A stretch of 64,000 nucleotides of DNA, taken from assembly GCA_031772625.1 (NCBI GenBank), contig CM062811.1, positions 644,070,820-644,134,819 of the forward strand, in the 5' to 3' direction. Shown in pieces: positions 36,300 to 48,259 of the stretch. The notes under the pieces are model-generated. The model was given only the letters and a program-made list of their open reading frames with translations. It made no database searches and had not been told where the DNA came from. This DNA is from Pinus tabuliformis (taxonomy: Eukaryota > Streptophyta > Pinopsida > Pinales > Pinaceae). Within the stretch, counting starts at the first letter, position 1. Every line of letters starts with the position of its first letter. Made by a program: the position numbers and the translations under genes.

Positions 36300-37543
36300 A
36301 ATTTTGGATGAGTCTCTATTTCTAATATCATCATCTGATGCGTGGTATGGAGATATACTGATCTATCTCCAAACCCAAACTTTCCGGCCTGATACCTCTC
36401 GCTCGCAACAGCGACGTATTCGTTACCAAGCCAAAGATTATTTGATCATTAGCGACACTCTTTATCGTCGTGGTATCAATACGATTTTATGGAGGTGCCT
36501 CACACATGAGGAAGCCGAGAAAGCATTGAATGATTTCCATTTAGGTGCCTGTGGTGGACACTTATCTGGATATGCAACCGCACAGAGAATTCTCCATGTT
36601 GGTTACTTCTGGCCAACTATATTCAAAGATTGTATTATTGTTGTCAGAAGCTGTCACGCATGCCAAATATATGACCGAAAAACCAAATTACCACTTGCAC
36701 CATTGCATCCAGTCGTTATTGTTGGTCCATTCGCCAAATGGGGCATTGACTTTATGACATGTAACCTCAGCCGAGGGGCATGGATATATTATAGTTGCCA
36801 TTGACTATGTTACCAAATGGGCTAAGGCGATGCCAACATTGAACAACAGTGACGAAACGACTGCTCTTTTATTTTTTAACCATGTGGTTGCTTGGTTTGG
36901 TGTACCACAAGCCATATTTACAGATCATGGGTCGCATTTTCACAATCACATGATGGCTGAGTTTACTACTAAGTTAGGATTGCCACATGATAGTTCTACC
37001 CCTTATTACCTGCAAGCGAATGGACAAGTTGAGACCATCAACGAAGTCTAGAAGTAGATGTTGCAGGGAATGATAGGGGTTCATAATCGAAACTGTCACT
37101 TAATCCTATACTCTGTGTTATGAGCATATCGAACCTCGGTGAGAAATGCAACTGGATTCACACCCTTTCAGTTGGTGTAAGGTTTGGAAGCAATCTTACC
37201 GATACAATGTGAAATTTCATCGCTCAAACTCACGAATGGCCTGTTACTCGACACTTCTGAAGAAGAAGTGCGTTTCTTGGAATTAATCCATCTGGATGAA
37301 ACCCGTCATGATGCCACATTAGCTAACGAAGCACATAAGAAATGTGTTAAGGTGAAATATGATAGAAATGGCAAGCCTCATATCTTCTCAAAAGGAGACT
37401 TGTTCTTGCTTTACGATCAGGAAGTTGATAAACTTGGAGCAGGGAAATCTGAACCAATGTGGATGGATCCTTATATTGTCAAGCATGTTCTGGCAAAAGG
37501 TGCCTACGAGTTAGTAGATTATGATTGGATTCCATTGTCGTAG
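36300..37543 (+). pseudogene. F integrase remnant
   Basis: The N-terminal zinc-binding pattern is easy to see: FHLGACGGHLSGYATAQRIL near 36535-36600, GYFWPT, and CHACQIY near 36650-36672. The core starts with FAKWGIDFM near 36730 and continues with a catalytic-core segment FTDHGSHFHN near 36917-36950. The C-terminal part (37184-37543) is open for 119 codons and carries KYDRNGKPHIFSKGD and KGAYELVD. This is a Tat/Athila-like integrase. Confidence 0.86.
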
Positions 37544-37689
37544 CCCCGAAATGGGTTGTATCTCAAACGTTACTATGCTTGATTAAGTGTAGTAAAACTC
37601 ACTGTATATATGCTTTCATTGCATGTGTGTTTGTGTATATTTTAGAGATTTTTATCTGGTTAATAATCTGATTTGCATTTGTTGCAAAT

Positions 37690-38105
37690 GTCAGAGTCTT
37701 CGGAACCTTTTTTTGGTTATGTCGATGGTGCTAGTCATAGTACATAGAACTTGTCTTCTGCAGCATGGGTTATTTTTCCTCCAAGTGGTGAGTTAGTGAG
37801 TTTCGAATGGATTTGTATCGGTCGATTGACGAACAACATCGCTGAGTATAGCACATTGATTGAACTACTTTCTGATGCCATTTCACTTGGCATTCGCTGA
37901 ATCATCGTTAGGCTGGACTCGCAACTCGTTGTACTACAACTAACAAACATTTATAATGTTTGATATCCAACAACTTTTCGTATGTTTCTTAGAGTTCGTA
38001 TTTTGGAAAGATATTTTGAACACATTCAATATCAACATATTTCTAGAAATATTAACACATTAATTGATTCTCTAGAAAATTATGTGTTAAATAGACATTT
38101 TCAAC
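37690..38105 (+). pseudogene. F RNase H-like (aRNH-type) domain remnant, after integrase
   Basis: The segment opens with FFGYVDGASHS near 37710-37745, then AAWVIFPPSGELVSFEW, NNIAEYSTLIELLSDAISLGI and RLDSQLVVLQL near 37910-37945. These are the four sequence blocks of the plant aRNH-type RNase H. It is the last plus-strand domain of F, downstream of integrase. In published Tat elements I know of, it lies before integrase. Part of a broken polyprotein. Confidence 0.75.
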
Positions 38106-38639
38106 ACATGTAAAAGTATTATTTTCAATTCACATCATCAGTTGAATAGGATTGCATATAACTGTAGAAAACTCTAAAAGTAAAATAGATATGTGTTTTA
38201 AAAGTTTTTACAAAATTTGTGTCCAAGACATGTTTGGTTATCTGACCCAAAAACTCAAAATGCATGCAAAACATCCTAAGTAGATCTAGTGGTGCTCATG
38301 GTAACAGGTCACAACCTGTGCTATCATGCGCAAAATCCTCACCTAGCGGCTAGGAACACCAATAGTGTGGTGTTGCAGCCTCATAGGTAACTCCTCGATC
38401 CGAACATCCGGAATACCAAGGGTTAATCCCTCTATGTGATCCTGCAATTCTACTAAGGTCTTGACCAAATTCAAGTCTTGGAGAACTTCTCTCCTGATGT
38501 TTCTCCACATTGGCCCACCTGCAACCTGTTGGTGTCCCACAGGTCAAACAGTACCCACATCTACATGCATAAGAAGTAGTTTTAGTTTAGTCTTGGAAAC
38601 ATTAAAAACACAAAAATCATGTTGAAACTTGAAAAATCA

Positions 38640-39540
38640 AAAAGCACTTTGGTCAAACAACTTACCCATAGCACCCCATTGTGCTCCAACTGGTAGAATC
38701 AAATCTGGATCTCCACGGAAAGCCATCATTGAGTATGGATGCTCCTTGATGACAAGATGTTGTATCTTGAGCCAACTAAAGAATGCAATGGAAAAAATGA
38801 TTGTTGACTGACCTGCATGTCGAGCCATCAATTCAACCCACCTCTGCATATGTGGATCTCTAAGACTAGCTACACCCAATGATACATGTTGCGGTTGCAT
38901 CAATGGGATTCTCTCTAAGGTAAAAGCAATTAAGATCGAACCATAGTAGAAATTATTCGTCTTACCACTTTTTACCTTAGTCATTTGTTCTTTCAGTGAA
39001 GAAATCACAGCCTCACACCGGTTGAAAACTTTTGGCTCTATACACTCCAGTGCATACTACATATAATATCTGTTCGCCAAATGTAGTGTCACACTGCTAG
39101 CCAATTTTGCGATTGTGAAGAGGATCGTTCTCAAAGGAAAATCACCTATATCCCTCATGTTTATTTTCCCATCCTTGCTAGACTGTGTACCTGGCCGACA
39201 AAATTGTCTAATATAATCTATCATTGATTCACCTCCATGGGCAAATCCAGAAAGTGAGATGGGGGCACCTCGTCTTGACAGTCCGGTAAGAAAGAAAATA
39301 TCATCAATGGTAATAGGGACCATCTTGTCCCTAATGTGAAAATTCTGATCTGTCGGATCCCATGCACGAACAAGGAACTACAGTAGTTCTATTTGTTGCC
39401 TCATTCCAGACAACTTAAAGTATTTGAGTAACCCGCAATTTTTGAGGGCCTCAACTGTATCCGGATTGTTTAGGGCAACCATGTCTTGTTCTTCATGCTC
39501 TCTTTCTCGCCATGTAATCGACATTCTAATCCGATGAAAG
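38640..39540 (-). pseudogene. Plant-mobile-domain-like frame, antisense inside F
   Basis: On the minus strand, from about 39530 downwards: EALKNCGLLKYFKLSGMRQQ, FLVRAWDPTDQNFHIRDKM, ITIDDIFFLTGLSRRGAPISLSG, then PLRTILFTIAKLASS and WVELMARHAGQSTII. The pattern (GLL..., RxWDPxxxxF, T..DIxFLTGLSRRG) is that of plant mobile domain proteins (MAIN/MAIL-related), which also occur inside transposons. It sits antisense between the aRNH domain and the 3' LTR. It has about two breaks. Another minus-strand open stretch (38343-38540) lies downstream and may belong to the same transcript. Function unknown; recognised by pattern only. Confidence 0.7.
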
Positions 39541-41620
39541 CCTGAAACACAATCATAAGCTTAATTAGGATCCTTTCCATGAAAAAAATAGGACAAATTT
39601 TGGAGCAAACAGCTAAATCAAACTTGGGAAATTCACTTAGTGTAGCCCATGCATAGAGACAGTGCACTGTAGAGCATGCAACCTTCTATCTGGGTGCACT
39701 TTAGCATATTTTTCGATGTGAAAGCCTGCGCTGATCCCAGGGGAAAAATGAAACCCCAGGGGCCACAAAAACCCTAAAACTTGCATGAAATGACAAAAGA
39801 ATGACGTGAAAATAAAGTAGAGAGGTTTAGTTCCTACCTAGTTTGGACGGCTTGAGAAATGATCCACAGAATCTCCCGCAATCAGCTAGTGAACATTGAG
39901 GTAAAAACTAGCTCAGAGCACAAAACTGAATGGTAAATTCCAAATGGTAAAATGTCATGGTAAAAACTTGTTTTATGTTTATTTCATGTTCATTAATCGA
40001 GTAAAAATTAGTATTTACCTATTTTTGCCTATGAAACATATATTTTTAATCCATTTGGTGGTGTTTTGAGTAGGTTTTGCAACTGACTTACAGAATTCAA
40101 CGTGCTCGATTGTAAATTGTACCTTTGACCACAGAGCACACTTTTATCTCTTTTTTGAGCTTTGTTAAAAACAAAAAAGGAACCCCCTTGGAGTCATCTT
40201 TAATCTCTTTTCAAACTATATAAACATGAAAAAATTCTGAGCGCTTGTCCTTTCCAGCTCGTTAACGGATTGGAAATGATATCTCTCTTGTATTATTTTA
40301 TGCTTTTTCAGACTTGAGAGATTAATCTAAGAAAAAGAACTTGTGGAGTTTTCTTTTTGTCCCTTTTCAAACTCTCTAAACATGAAAAGGACCAAATTAT
40401 CTTTGTCGTTAAACTTGTTAAAACATCAAATAACGAAAAATTTGTCCATCTAGACAAAACCGAGTTTCACCTTCGCTAGACTCGTTAAAACATCAAATAG
40501 CAATGGATTTTCCTGAAGGGTGAAATTATACAACAAGCACATGTTATCCTCCTCAACCTTGATAAAAATAAAGAGGTACTGGTTAGCAATGACTGGGGAA
40601 AATGGGAAAAAGGGAAAAACCACTTTATGGTATCAGGTTGCTCTTCAACATGACACTTTCACTCCATCATCATGACTATCTGGGTTGGGTTATTAGCTTG
40701 ATGGTTATCACACCATTGGTTTATCATACCATCCATCACTTTGTTTTGGGTCAATGCTACCTATTCATTTCAGTGTCGCTGACATGTTCAAGAGAAGTCA
40801 TTCAGTCAAAATCCATCCTTTGCAATACCATAAAACTTCATTTTTATGACCGCCATTCCTGAACCTTGTGTCGTTAGTCAAATTCCATCTCAAAAATCAC
40901 TACGCTTGTTTCATGTCATTGATGTGGGATACATCAAGGCCTTCCTGCGTTGAGTCACTTCTTGTCGACATCAGCTCATTATCCAAGAACTTGACTTAGA
41001 AACACCCTTTTAGTACCTTGAGGCTTGCATGCATCAATGGCAGGTTTCTCACTTTCGACGATAGGCATACATCAATGGCCTTCGACTGAAAGACTTTGTA
41101 TGGTGTTTGACATCAAATCATCCATTCACACCATGCAGAATGTACTGCAGTACCTTGAGGATCATTATCATTATCGGTGATTTCTCTCGCATCTGTTAAC
41201 AGCTTACATCATTGGCTGGTAATCAGATGGTGTCTTCCCATGTTCGACTTCAGATCACATATTCACATGGTTAGACTCATACTTGAGCGAACGATTGAAT
41301 GAGATAGAAGACCCCGAATCTAGTTTCATCCATCCGGGCTGCGATTTCAAGAGTACTAAATCATATGTACAATGGCTTTACATTGATGGTCATTCCGATC
41401 ATGGGTCTATATCTGTAGATGACTGTTTATGTACATGTAATGAAAGTTTATAAGTTGAGCATGGGTATGCCTTCCCTCAGCAATTCATGTAAAATCAAAT
41501 ATCATGATATATGTATTGTAATTGATGCAGGTCACCTTCCACTTTGATACCTCCTCATCACATCGTAAAGCATTTCATTCGACATTGGCATTTTTCTGAC
41601 TTCATGCTTTAGGGGGTAGT
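39541..41620 (+). other. F 3' non-coding region
   Basis: No further gene recognised. A loose tandem pattern (TTTTCAAACT, TAAACATGAAAA, GTTAAAACATCAAATA) repeats around 40190-40500, and another (ACATCAATGGC, TACCTTGAGG) around 41020-41220. AGGGGGTAGT (41611-41620) directly before the LTR is the likely purine tract. The plus-strand frame at 40602-40862 has no known motif. Confidence 0.6.
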
Positions 41621-42657
41621 TGTTACAAATCCATTTGGGCACATCAATTTCCAACATCCAGATTAGTGTTTTAGGGCTCATCAAACCCTAATTTCATTTG
41701 ATTCATTCCCTAAACAAGTCACCCCTTTGAATGCCTCCTTCCCAGACAGTTTCATGACTTGAAGACATCCAGAAATAGCCTCTAGAGGGACCAGCATAGG
41801 TAAGCCCTTATAAAGGTGCACTGCAGAGCAGTTGAGTCCACCAGGGTGCTCTGCAGAGCACTTAGGCTTCCTTTCACCTGCACTAGGCGAGAATGAGTGA
41901 AATTCACATAGGGTTTGGGGAATATTCTTATCTTTTGGAGTCATCTAGAAGGTTCCCTCACTTATCAACTCCTATGAGCTCGAAAATGGATGAGGAATGA
42001 GTTAAGGTGCATCCGATCCTCTCATCCCTTCCTCCATGGAACTAATTATAAGTATAGAAGGCCATTCAATGCCACCATTTATGACAAAACCTCCTTCATC
42101 TTCCTATAAATTGACCACTCATCTAAGTTATTAGGGGTTGGATTATGTTGAATGGTAAGGAGACAATGCTGCTATGAGATTTCGCTTTGAAGCAAGTATT
42201 GTAATGCTACAAGTTTGTCATGATTTTGATGTGTTGTGGATGGGATCCAAGTTGGAGGAATGGCTTTGAATCAGACACCAATGGTTGTAATTCCTTCTTC
42301 TATATAATAAAGTGTTTGAACCTTTTTCCCATATGTTTGTATTATTTCATAATGCTTATATGTGTGAATTGTATTTGATTCCTTTCACTTATATTCAATA
42401 TATCGTGTGCTTTGATCAGTTCTTTGTTTTCTGTTGTGTTTACAGGGTACTTCTTAAGCATATTAAGTACGGGAAGGAGAGACAGGATCAATACAAGGGA
42501 GACAAGAGGAAAGTGGAACTACAAGTAGGTCTTCTTATCTTCTCATCTTATCTATAGCTTATAGGAAAAGTCTAAAACACTTTAAACTGTTATTCTAGAT
42601 GCAGCTACTTATCTAGGGAATTAGTATTTATCCATAGGTACCAAATTCTCCAAACCA
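41621..42657 (+). repeat. F 3' LTR
   Basis: Matches 20740-21778 throughout (shared GATTAGTGTTTTAGGGCTCA, TATA box at 42105-42110, splice-acceptor-like TTGTGTTTACAG near 42434-42445). To its right, copia-C LTR sequence resumes. Confidence 0.92.
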
Positions 42658-43222
42658 AGCACTTAGCCAATTATTTTCTCACCAAGCCTCCTATTTTCTT
42701 GCACAAATCCTAAGGAAATTAGCCCCTATTATTTAGGAATTTCCTCCAAATTGATTGCGCAATTCCCAAGGATTGATCATCTAATATCATGCAACACCTA
42801 TACACTAAAACTATTTTACAACTATTGTTACACTTCGTTGTCATCTCCATTTCAGCTGAGGAACTCAAATTCCTTGCATGCATTAGATATTTTTGGCATA
42901 TTGATCATTTAACTAACAGATCTTTGAGTTATACTGTTGTCCCACTGCACAAATGACCTTCAACTAACTCCAACAATAGTTATAGGTTATTTAACTAAAT
43001 ACAATAGAAAATAACTAGATTGGATTACTAAAATTTAGCAATCACACAGGCATAACTGAAGTCCAAGCCCTCTAACTAAATATACTGAGCTAACTAAGTG
43101 ACAAGATCCATGTCACACTAGTTATCTACCACCAAGTTGTCTTGTTGATGTGGAAATTTGACTTACTCAATTTGACTAAGGCTAAAGTCAAATTGAGCCT
43201 TTCTTGATACATTTTTTCAACA
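42658..43222 (-). repeat. Copia-C 3' LTR, right part
   Basis: Continues the LTR interrupted at 20739 and aligns with the second half of 47402-48259 (TAGCCAATTATTTTCT, then GATTGATCATCT). Ends in TTCAACA. CTCCCTCTTAG after it is the complement of the purine tract. Confidence 0.9.
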
Positions 43223-43239
43223 CTCCCTCTTAGAAAGAA

Positions 43240-46200
43240 ATGGATTTTCTACCACCCCTATCCTACACCTATAGAATTCGAATTTACCTCTTGGAAATGC
43301 CTTTGTCAATATGTCAGCATCTTTCTCCTCATTTGCGATGTGTTGTGGCAACATAATTATCCTCTGCACATAGTCCTGCAAATGATGATACCAAATATCA
43401 ATGTTCTTGGATCTATCATGAAATACCATATTCTTAGAGAGCTTAATGCAACTCTAATTATCACAATATATCACTGTCAGATCCATCTCCTGACTGAATA
43501 GTCCCACAAGTATTTTCCTCATCCAGATCAATTCACATGTTGCTTAGATCGTAGCCATGTATTCAACCTCTGTTGAGCTAAGAGCCGCAGAACTCTGCTT
43601 CCTGCTATACCAAGAAATAGCTACAAACCCAACACTGAAGATAGAACTTGATGTACTTTTCCTATCGGATGAACTCACTGCCCAATCTACATCGATCAAG
43701 CCTTGCAACTTCACTTCCTCTCTCTATATGTACCATAATCCATATTGAGTAGTGCCTTTGAGGTACTGTAACACATGCTTTGCTTCCTTCTAATACAACT
43801 TGGTAGGCTTCACCATAGCTTGACTCAGTTGGTTTAGTACATAGCACATGTCAGGTCTTGTGTTAAAAAGATATATCAAGGACCCCACAAGCTTCTTGTA
43901 AATGGTAGCATGAACCTCTTCATCTGAAGTGGCCTTCTACTTCCTCCAATTTGTAGCTAGAGGTGTGTCCATGGGCTTATAACTCTCCATGTGAAATATT
44001 TGAAGTATCTAGGTAGCACACTTAACTTGAGACACAAACAATTCACCATCACCTTTCCATACTTACATCCCAAGGAAGTAATTCATGAGGCCCATGCCTT
44101 TCACCTCAAATTCACTTGCAAGATCCTATTTGCAAGAGTGGATCAACTTCTTATCACCTGTGAATATTAAATAATCAACATATAAAACAAGAATAATCAA
44201 CTTGCCATCTACCAAAATATGATAGAGGTTCGCATCTGCTTCACTTTTGGTGAAGCCTAATCCATTGAGATAACTATCAATCTAAGTGTACCATGCTTGG
44301 GGAACCTATTTGAGACCATAAAATGTTCTCTTGAGTCTTCATACATGAGACTCTACAATAACTTCTAGCTGCACCAACCATAGCTTCATCATGCTGCTGC
44401 ACTGACTAGTTGCATTGACAAGAGCTAATTGTTGCACTGAAAGGAGCTTTCATATGTCTCAAATCCTTTTTCCTGCTCTATGTAAATTTCTTCCTCAACA
44501 ACACCATTGATAAAGGTGACCTTCACATCTATCTTGTGGATTTTCCATCCCATCTTTGTAGCCAATGCTAGAATGGATCTAATTGAGGAATATCTTGCAA
44601 CTGGTGCAAAATTTTCCTCATAGTCCACTCCCTCTACCTAAGAGACTACTTTGGCCATAAATCTAGCCTTGTACTTCTCAATTCTCTTATAATCTACATG
44701 CTTAACTTTGTAGATCCATCTGGAACCAACCAATGATATCCCTTTTGGCATCAACACCACCTCCCATACACTGTTCTTCATGATGGATTCATATTCTTCC
44801 ACCATGGCATCAACACAAACAGGTTAAGAAAATGCTTCCTCAAATGAAGAATGCTTTGTCTCAATGAACTCTATCCTGGGATTCGTGCAACCAGTGTACC
44901 TATTAGGTGAACTCCTTTTCCTATGCTATGATGTAGGGGCTCTCACATTCTCCCTATCATCCTGCACCAATCTATCAACTTCTCTAGTTATCTTTATCCC
45001 CTCTCTGGAAGATTTTGGTTGAGTTGATGTTTCCACTATGCCCCCTCTCTTCTCCTTTGCATGTGGTTTCTTTACAACCCCCTGAAGTTCATCCTGATGC
45101 TCCTCGTTTGGAGCTAGAAGCTCTTTCTCTAGTGGGATACTCATCTCTCATTCTAGATAACATCTCATAGCCTTGTCCTCATCGAACTTGACATCTCTCC
45201 TTACAATTGTCATTCTCAGTGAGGGAAAATACACATCGTAATTGTGTGGAGTTTCAATGTATCCTACAAAATCTCACAACTCTTATATAGGCTCAAGTTT
45301 CTTCCTCAAATTCTTGGAGACATGGAAATAAATTGAAGCTCCAAAAATTCTAAAGTGATACACACCAGGCTTTCTCCTAGAGAAAGCTTCCTCTGATGTG
45401 ATCATACCAAGTATCTTCTGAGGACTCGAGTTCTGCAAGTAGACTGCAGTGTTCCATTTGTTTTCCCATAGATGTAATGGTAGCCCCTGAACATGGAACG
45501 TGGCCCTTTTCTTCTCCCACTATGCTTATGTTTTCCCTCTCAGCGACCCCATTTTTCTATGGGTTATGGGGTGTTGTCATCTCTCTTCGAATACCTTCTT
45601 TAGCATAGAAATCCTTGAAGGCATTCGAAACAAATTCACCTCCATTATCGTTGCTGAGAGCTTTCACCTTCTTCATTGTCTCCTTCTCAACCACTACTTT
45701 GAGTTCAACAAATTTTGAGAAAAAAATATCCTTGTTCTGGATGAAGAAGATCCAAAATTTTCTAGAGAAATCATCAATAAAAATAACATAGTACTTATGT
45801 TTTGTTGTGGAGGTTTTAGAAAAGGGTCCAAAAACATCATATTGGACTCTCTCCAAGATTGCATCTTCTATGCTATCTCGGTCATGGAAAGTGTATTTGA
45901 CATATTTCCCCAATGTGCAACCATTACAAACATCCTGCTAGTCAAGGGAGACTGGTGGTAATTTGCTACAAGATTTTTAAGGCACCATGTTGTAAATGAC
46001 CCAATCTCCTATGTTAGAGTTCTTTAACATCTCGACTTAGCACTTTCTCAGCCTTTCTACTCAATGTAGTGCAATCTCTCACCTCATGTTTGTATAGATT
46101 CTTCACTCGAACCCAAATATGCTTCACTTTCCAGTTAGCTATGTGTCTTAGAAAGGTTTTCCCTTTACTGAAAATAACATCATAGCTACAATTCTCCAAT

Positions 46201-46490
46201 ACTGCTACAAAGATCAGGTTCTTCTTCAGCTTGGTTACATACATAACATCTTTGAGGTGAAGAGGAGAGGCTTTCTCCCTCTCAAAGGTGATAGTACCAA
46301 TTCCAGTAGCAATGTACCTCCCATCATCCCCCATTTTGATATACATTTGGAGATCCTTCTCCCCCAATCTGATGAAAAACTCATTGCACCTTTTTATATG
46401 GAATGAGTCATTGAAATCAAGCTACCACACACTCCCCATAACAATGTTATCCATGCATGTTATGAGGGTGAAGTCTAATTAGAATTTTGA
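43240..46490 (-). pseudogene. Copia-C pol remnant (PR-IN-RT-RNH)
   Basis: Read leftwards from 46490: protease region, pre-integrase and zinc-binding part (46014-46367, with LKDVMYVTKLKKNLIF), integrase core (45557-45913, with VFGPFSKTSTTKHKYYVIFI and SNDNGGEFVS), linker (44926-45144), RT (about 44100-44720, with DYEENFAPVARYSSIRSILA and KVTFINGVVEEEIYIEQ), and RNase H (about 43240-43860, with DADILTKAFPRGKFEFYRC). Gene order and text match copia-1. Broken many times. Confidence 0.88.
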
Positions 46491-46494
46491 AGCC

Positions 46495-47330
46495 AATGCC
46501 TCACCTATTGCTCCTCCTGAAGGCTTCTTGTTAAACTTCTTATGCGGACATTTTGTTGCATAATTCCTATATTTGTGACAATGGAAGCATTTTATCTTGC
46601 TCAAGTCTTTCGTCTTTCCATTATATTAGCCAGATTCATGTTTTCTTTGGGTCTTCTTTCCTTTTCGCTTCTTCCCCTTTCCAACCAAGGAAAAATTATC
46701 TTCATCTTTAGCATTGGATGAAGTTCCATCTCTGTTATTTCTCATAAACTCTTCTTGAACCAAATCAAACCACAACCTTTCCCAATTCAATAATTTTTCC
46801 CTTCCATTCACAGAGTCCTAGTAATTGTGCCAGGATTTTGGAAGGCCTAGAAGGGCTAGGCTCACCAAGTCATCTTTTGCTACATTCACCCTGACCCCTC
46901 CAAGATCATCTTGAACTTGTGTAAACCTAGACATATATTGCAGAACAATGTCATTTTTTTGCATCCTTATATTTCGAAGTTTTTCTTTCAGAGACAATTT
47001 TCTATGGTCACTGCTATTTTCGAATAACTCATCCAGTGTCTTCCACATGGAAAATGTTGTTTCTTTTCCATGGATATTTGAGGCCACATGCTCTCTCATG
47101 CCTTTGAGAATAATTATTCTCGCCTTTGCAACATCCTTCTTCCATTAGGATAATTGTTGTGCATCTAACTACCAGGGTTTTGAAATATCACTTTTCACAT
47201 ATTCTAACACACCATTGTCATCAAGCATGACCTCCATTCAATCCTTCCAAGCTATGAAATTCAAGCTACCATCCATGGCATACTCCAATCACAAACCATT
47301 GAAAGACATTATCCCGATCCCGAAGAAAAA
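46495..47330 (-). pseudogene. Copia-C gag remnant
   Basis: Open stretches at 46818-47099 and 46626-46811 read as copia gag: MREHVASNIHGKETTFSMWK, LRNIRMQKNDIVLQYMSRFT, LVSLALLGLPKSWHNY, LLNWERLWFDLVQEE. A zinc-knuckle-like CFHCHKYRNYATKCPHKK follows near 46535-46590. The start lies near 47330, just inside the primer site. Broken in several places. Confidence 0.88.
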
Positions 47331-47401
47331 ATGTTGCACTAAAGCCGCTACTTTGAAATTCTTGGAGCACATTTTAATGTGATTTCAGGGCTCTGATACC
47401 A

Positions 47402-48259
47402 TGTATAAATTTGATATAAATTTCAACTACTTAAGATTTCAACTTGAAACAAGAGACACAATTCTAGTCTAGTGATCTACGGAATTGAAATCACAATTTA
47501 TAAAGCATAGACATGCAATAAGTAAAACAAAAAATACACAGTGATTTATAAGGGAACCCAACTAGGAAGAAACCCTCAAGCCTCTTTGCATTAATCAGAT
47601 GAATAGAGAAACTATTACAATCACATGCTTCGTCTCTAAGCACAACTTTCAAAAGAATAATTTTTCTCTCTGCTCAATAACAAACTCTAGCCAAAACATA
47701 GCCAATTATTTTCTAACTAAGCCACTTATTTCCTTGTGAAAATCATGAGGAAATTAGCCCCTATTATTTAGGAATTTCCTCCAAATTGATTATGCAATTC
47801 TCAAGGATTGATCATCTGATCTCGTGCAACACTTATACACTCAAACTAGTTTACAATTATTGTTTCATTGGCTTGTTATCTACGCTTCAGCTGAGGAACT
47901 CGCATTACTTACATGCAATAGCTATTTTTGGTTGACTGATCAGTTAACTAATAGATATTTTAGTTAGACTATTGTCGCACTGCACAATGGACCTTAAACT
48001 GACTCCAACAATAGTTAGAGGTCATTTCACTGAATACAACTAAAAAATAACTGATCTGGATTACTAAAATTTAGCAATTACACATGCATAACTAAACTCC
48101 AAGGCCTCTAACTAGAATTTATAGAGCTAAATGAGTGACAAGATCCATGTCACACTAGTTAACTGCCTCCAAGTTGTCCTACTGATGTGGAAATTTGATT
48201 TATTCAATTTGACTAAGACTAAAGTCAAATTGAACCTTTCTTGCCACATTTTTTCAACA
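47402..48259 (-). repeat. Copia-C 5' LTR with primer site at its left
   Basis: 858 bp, TGTATAAA to TTCAACA. CTCTGATACCA (47391-47401) is the complement of the initiator-Met primer site and adjoins the LTR without spacer. In the minus-strand reading its start (TGTTGAAAAAATG) resembles the copia-1 LTR. Confidence 0.92.

Larger units (their letters stand above)
20740..42657 (+). mobile_element. F: broken large Ty3/gypsy (Tat-like) retrotransposon with an extra antisense frame
   Basis: A 21.9-kb span, about 15.5 kb without nested element A (28045-34440). LTRs of about 1.04 kb lie at 20740-21778 and 41621-42657 and look about 92% identical by eye. The order is leader, gag, protease, RT, RNase H, integrase, aRNH-type domain, antisense plant-mobile-domain-like frame, non-coding 3' region, LTR. 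It is inserted in copia-C's 3' LTR with an imperfect 5-bp duplication (AACAT and GCACT). The coding part is broken in about a dozen or more places. Confidence 0.9.
20438..48259 (-). mobile_element. Copia-C: broken Ty1/copia element, split by element F
   Basis: A minus-strand copia element of about 5.9 kb once F (20740-42657) is removed. The 5' LTR is 47402-48259, the primer site 47391-47401, and gag-pol occupies 43240-47330. The 3' LTR is split into 20438-20739 and 42658-43222. Flanking GTAGT/ATAGT fits a 5-bp target duplication in the LARD array. The LTRs look about 83-85% identical by eye, making it clearly older than F and A. The family is that of copia-1. Coding parts are broken in well over ten places. 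Confidence 0.9.
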
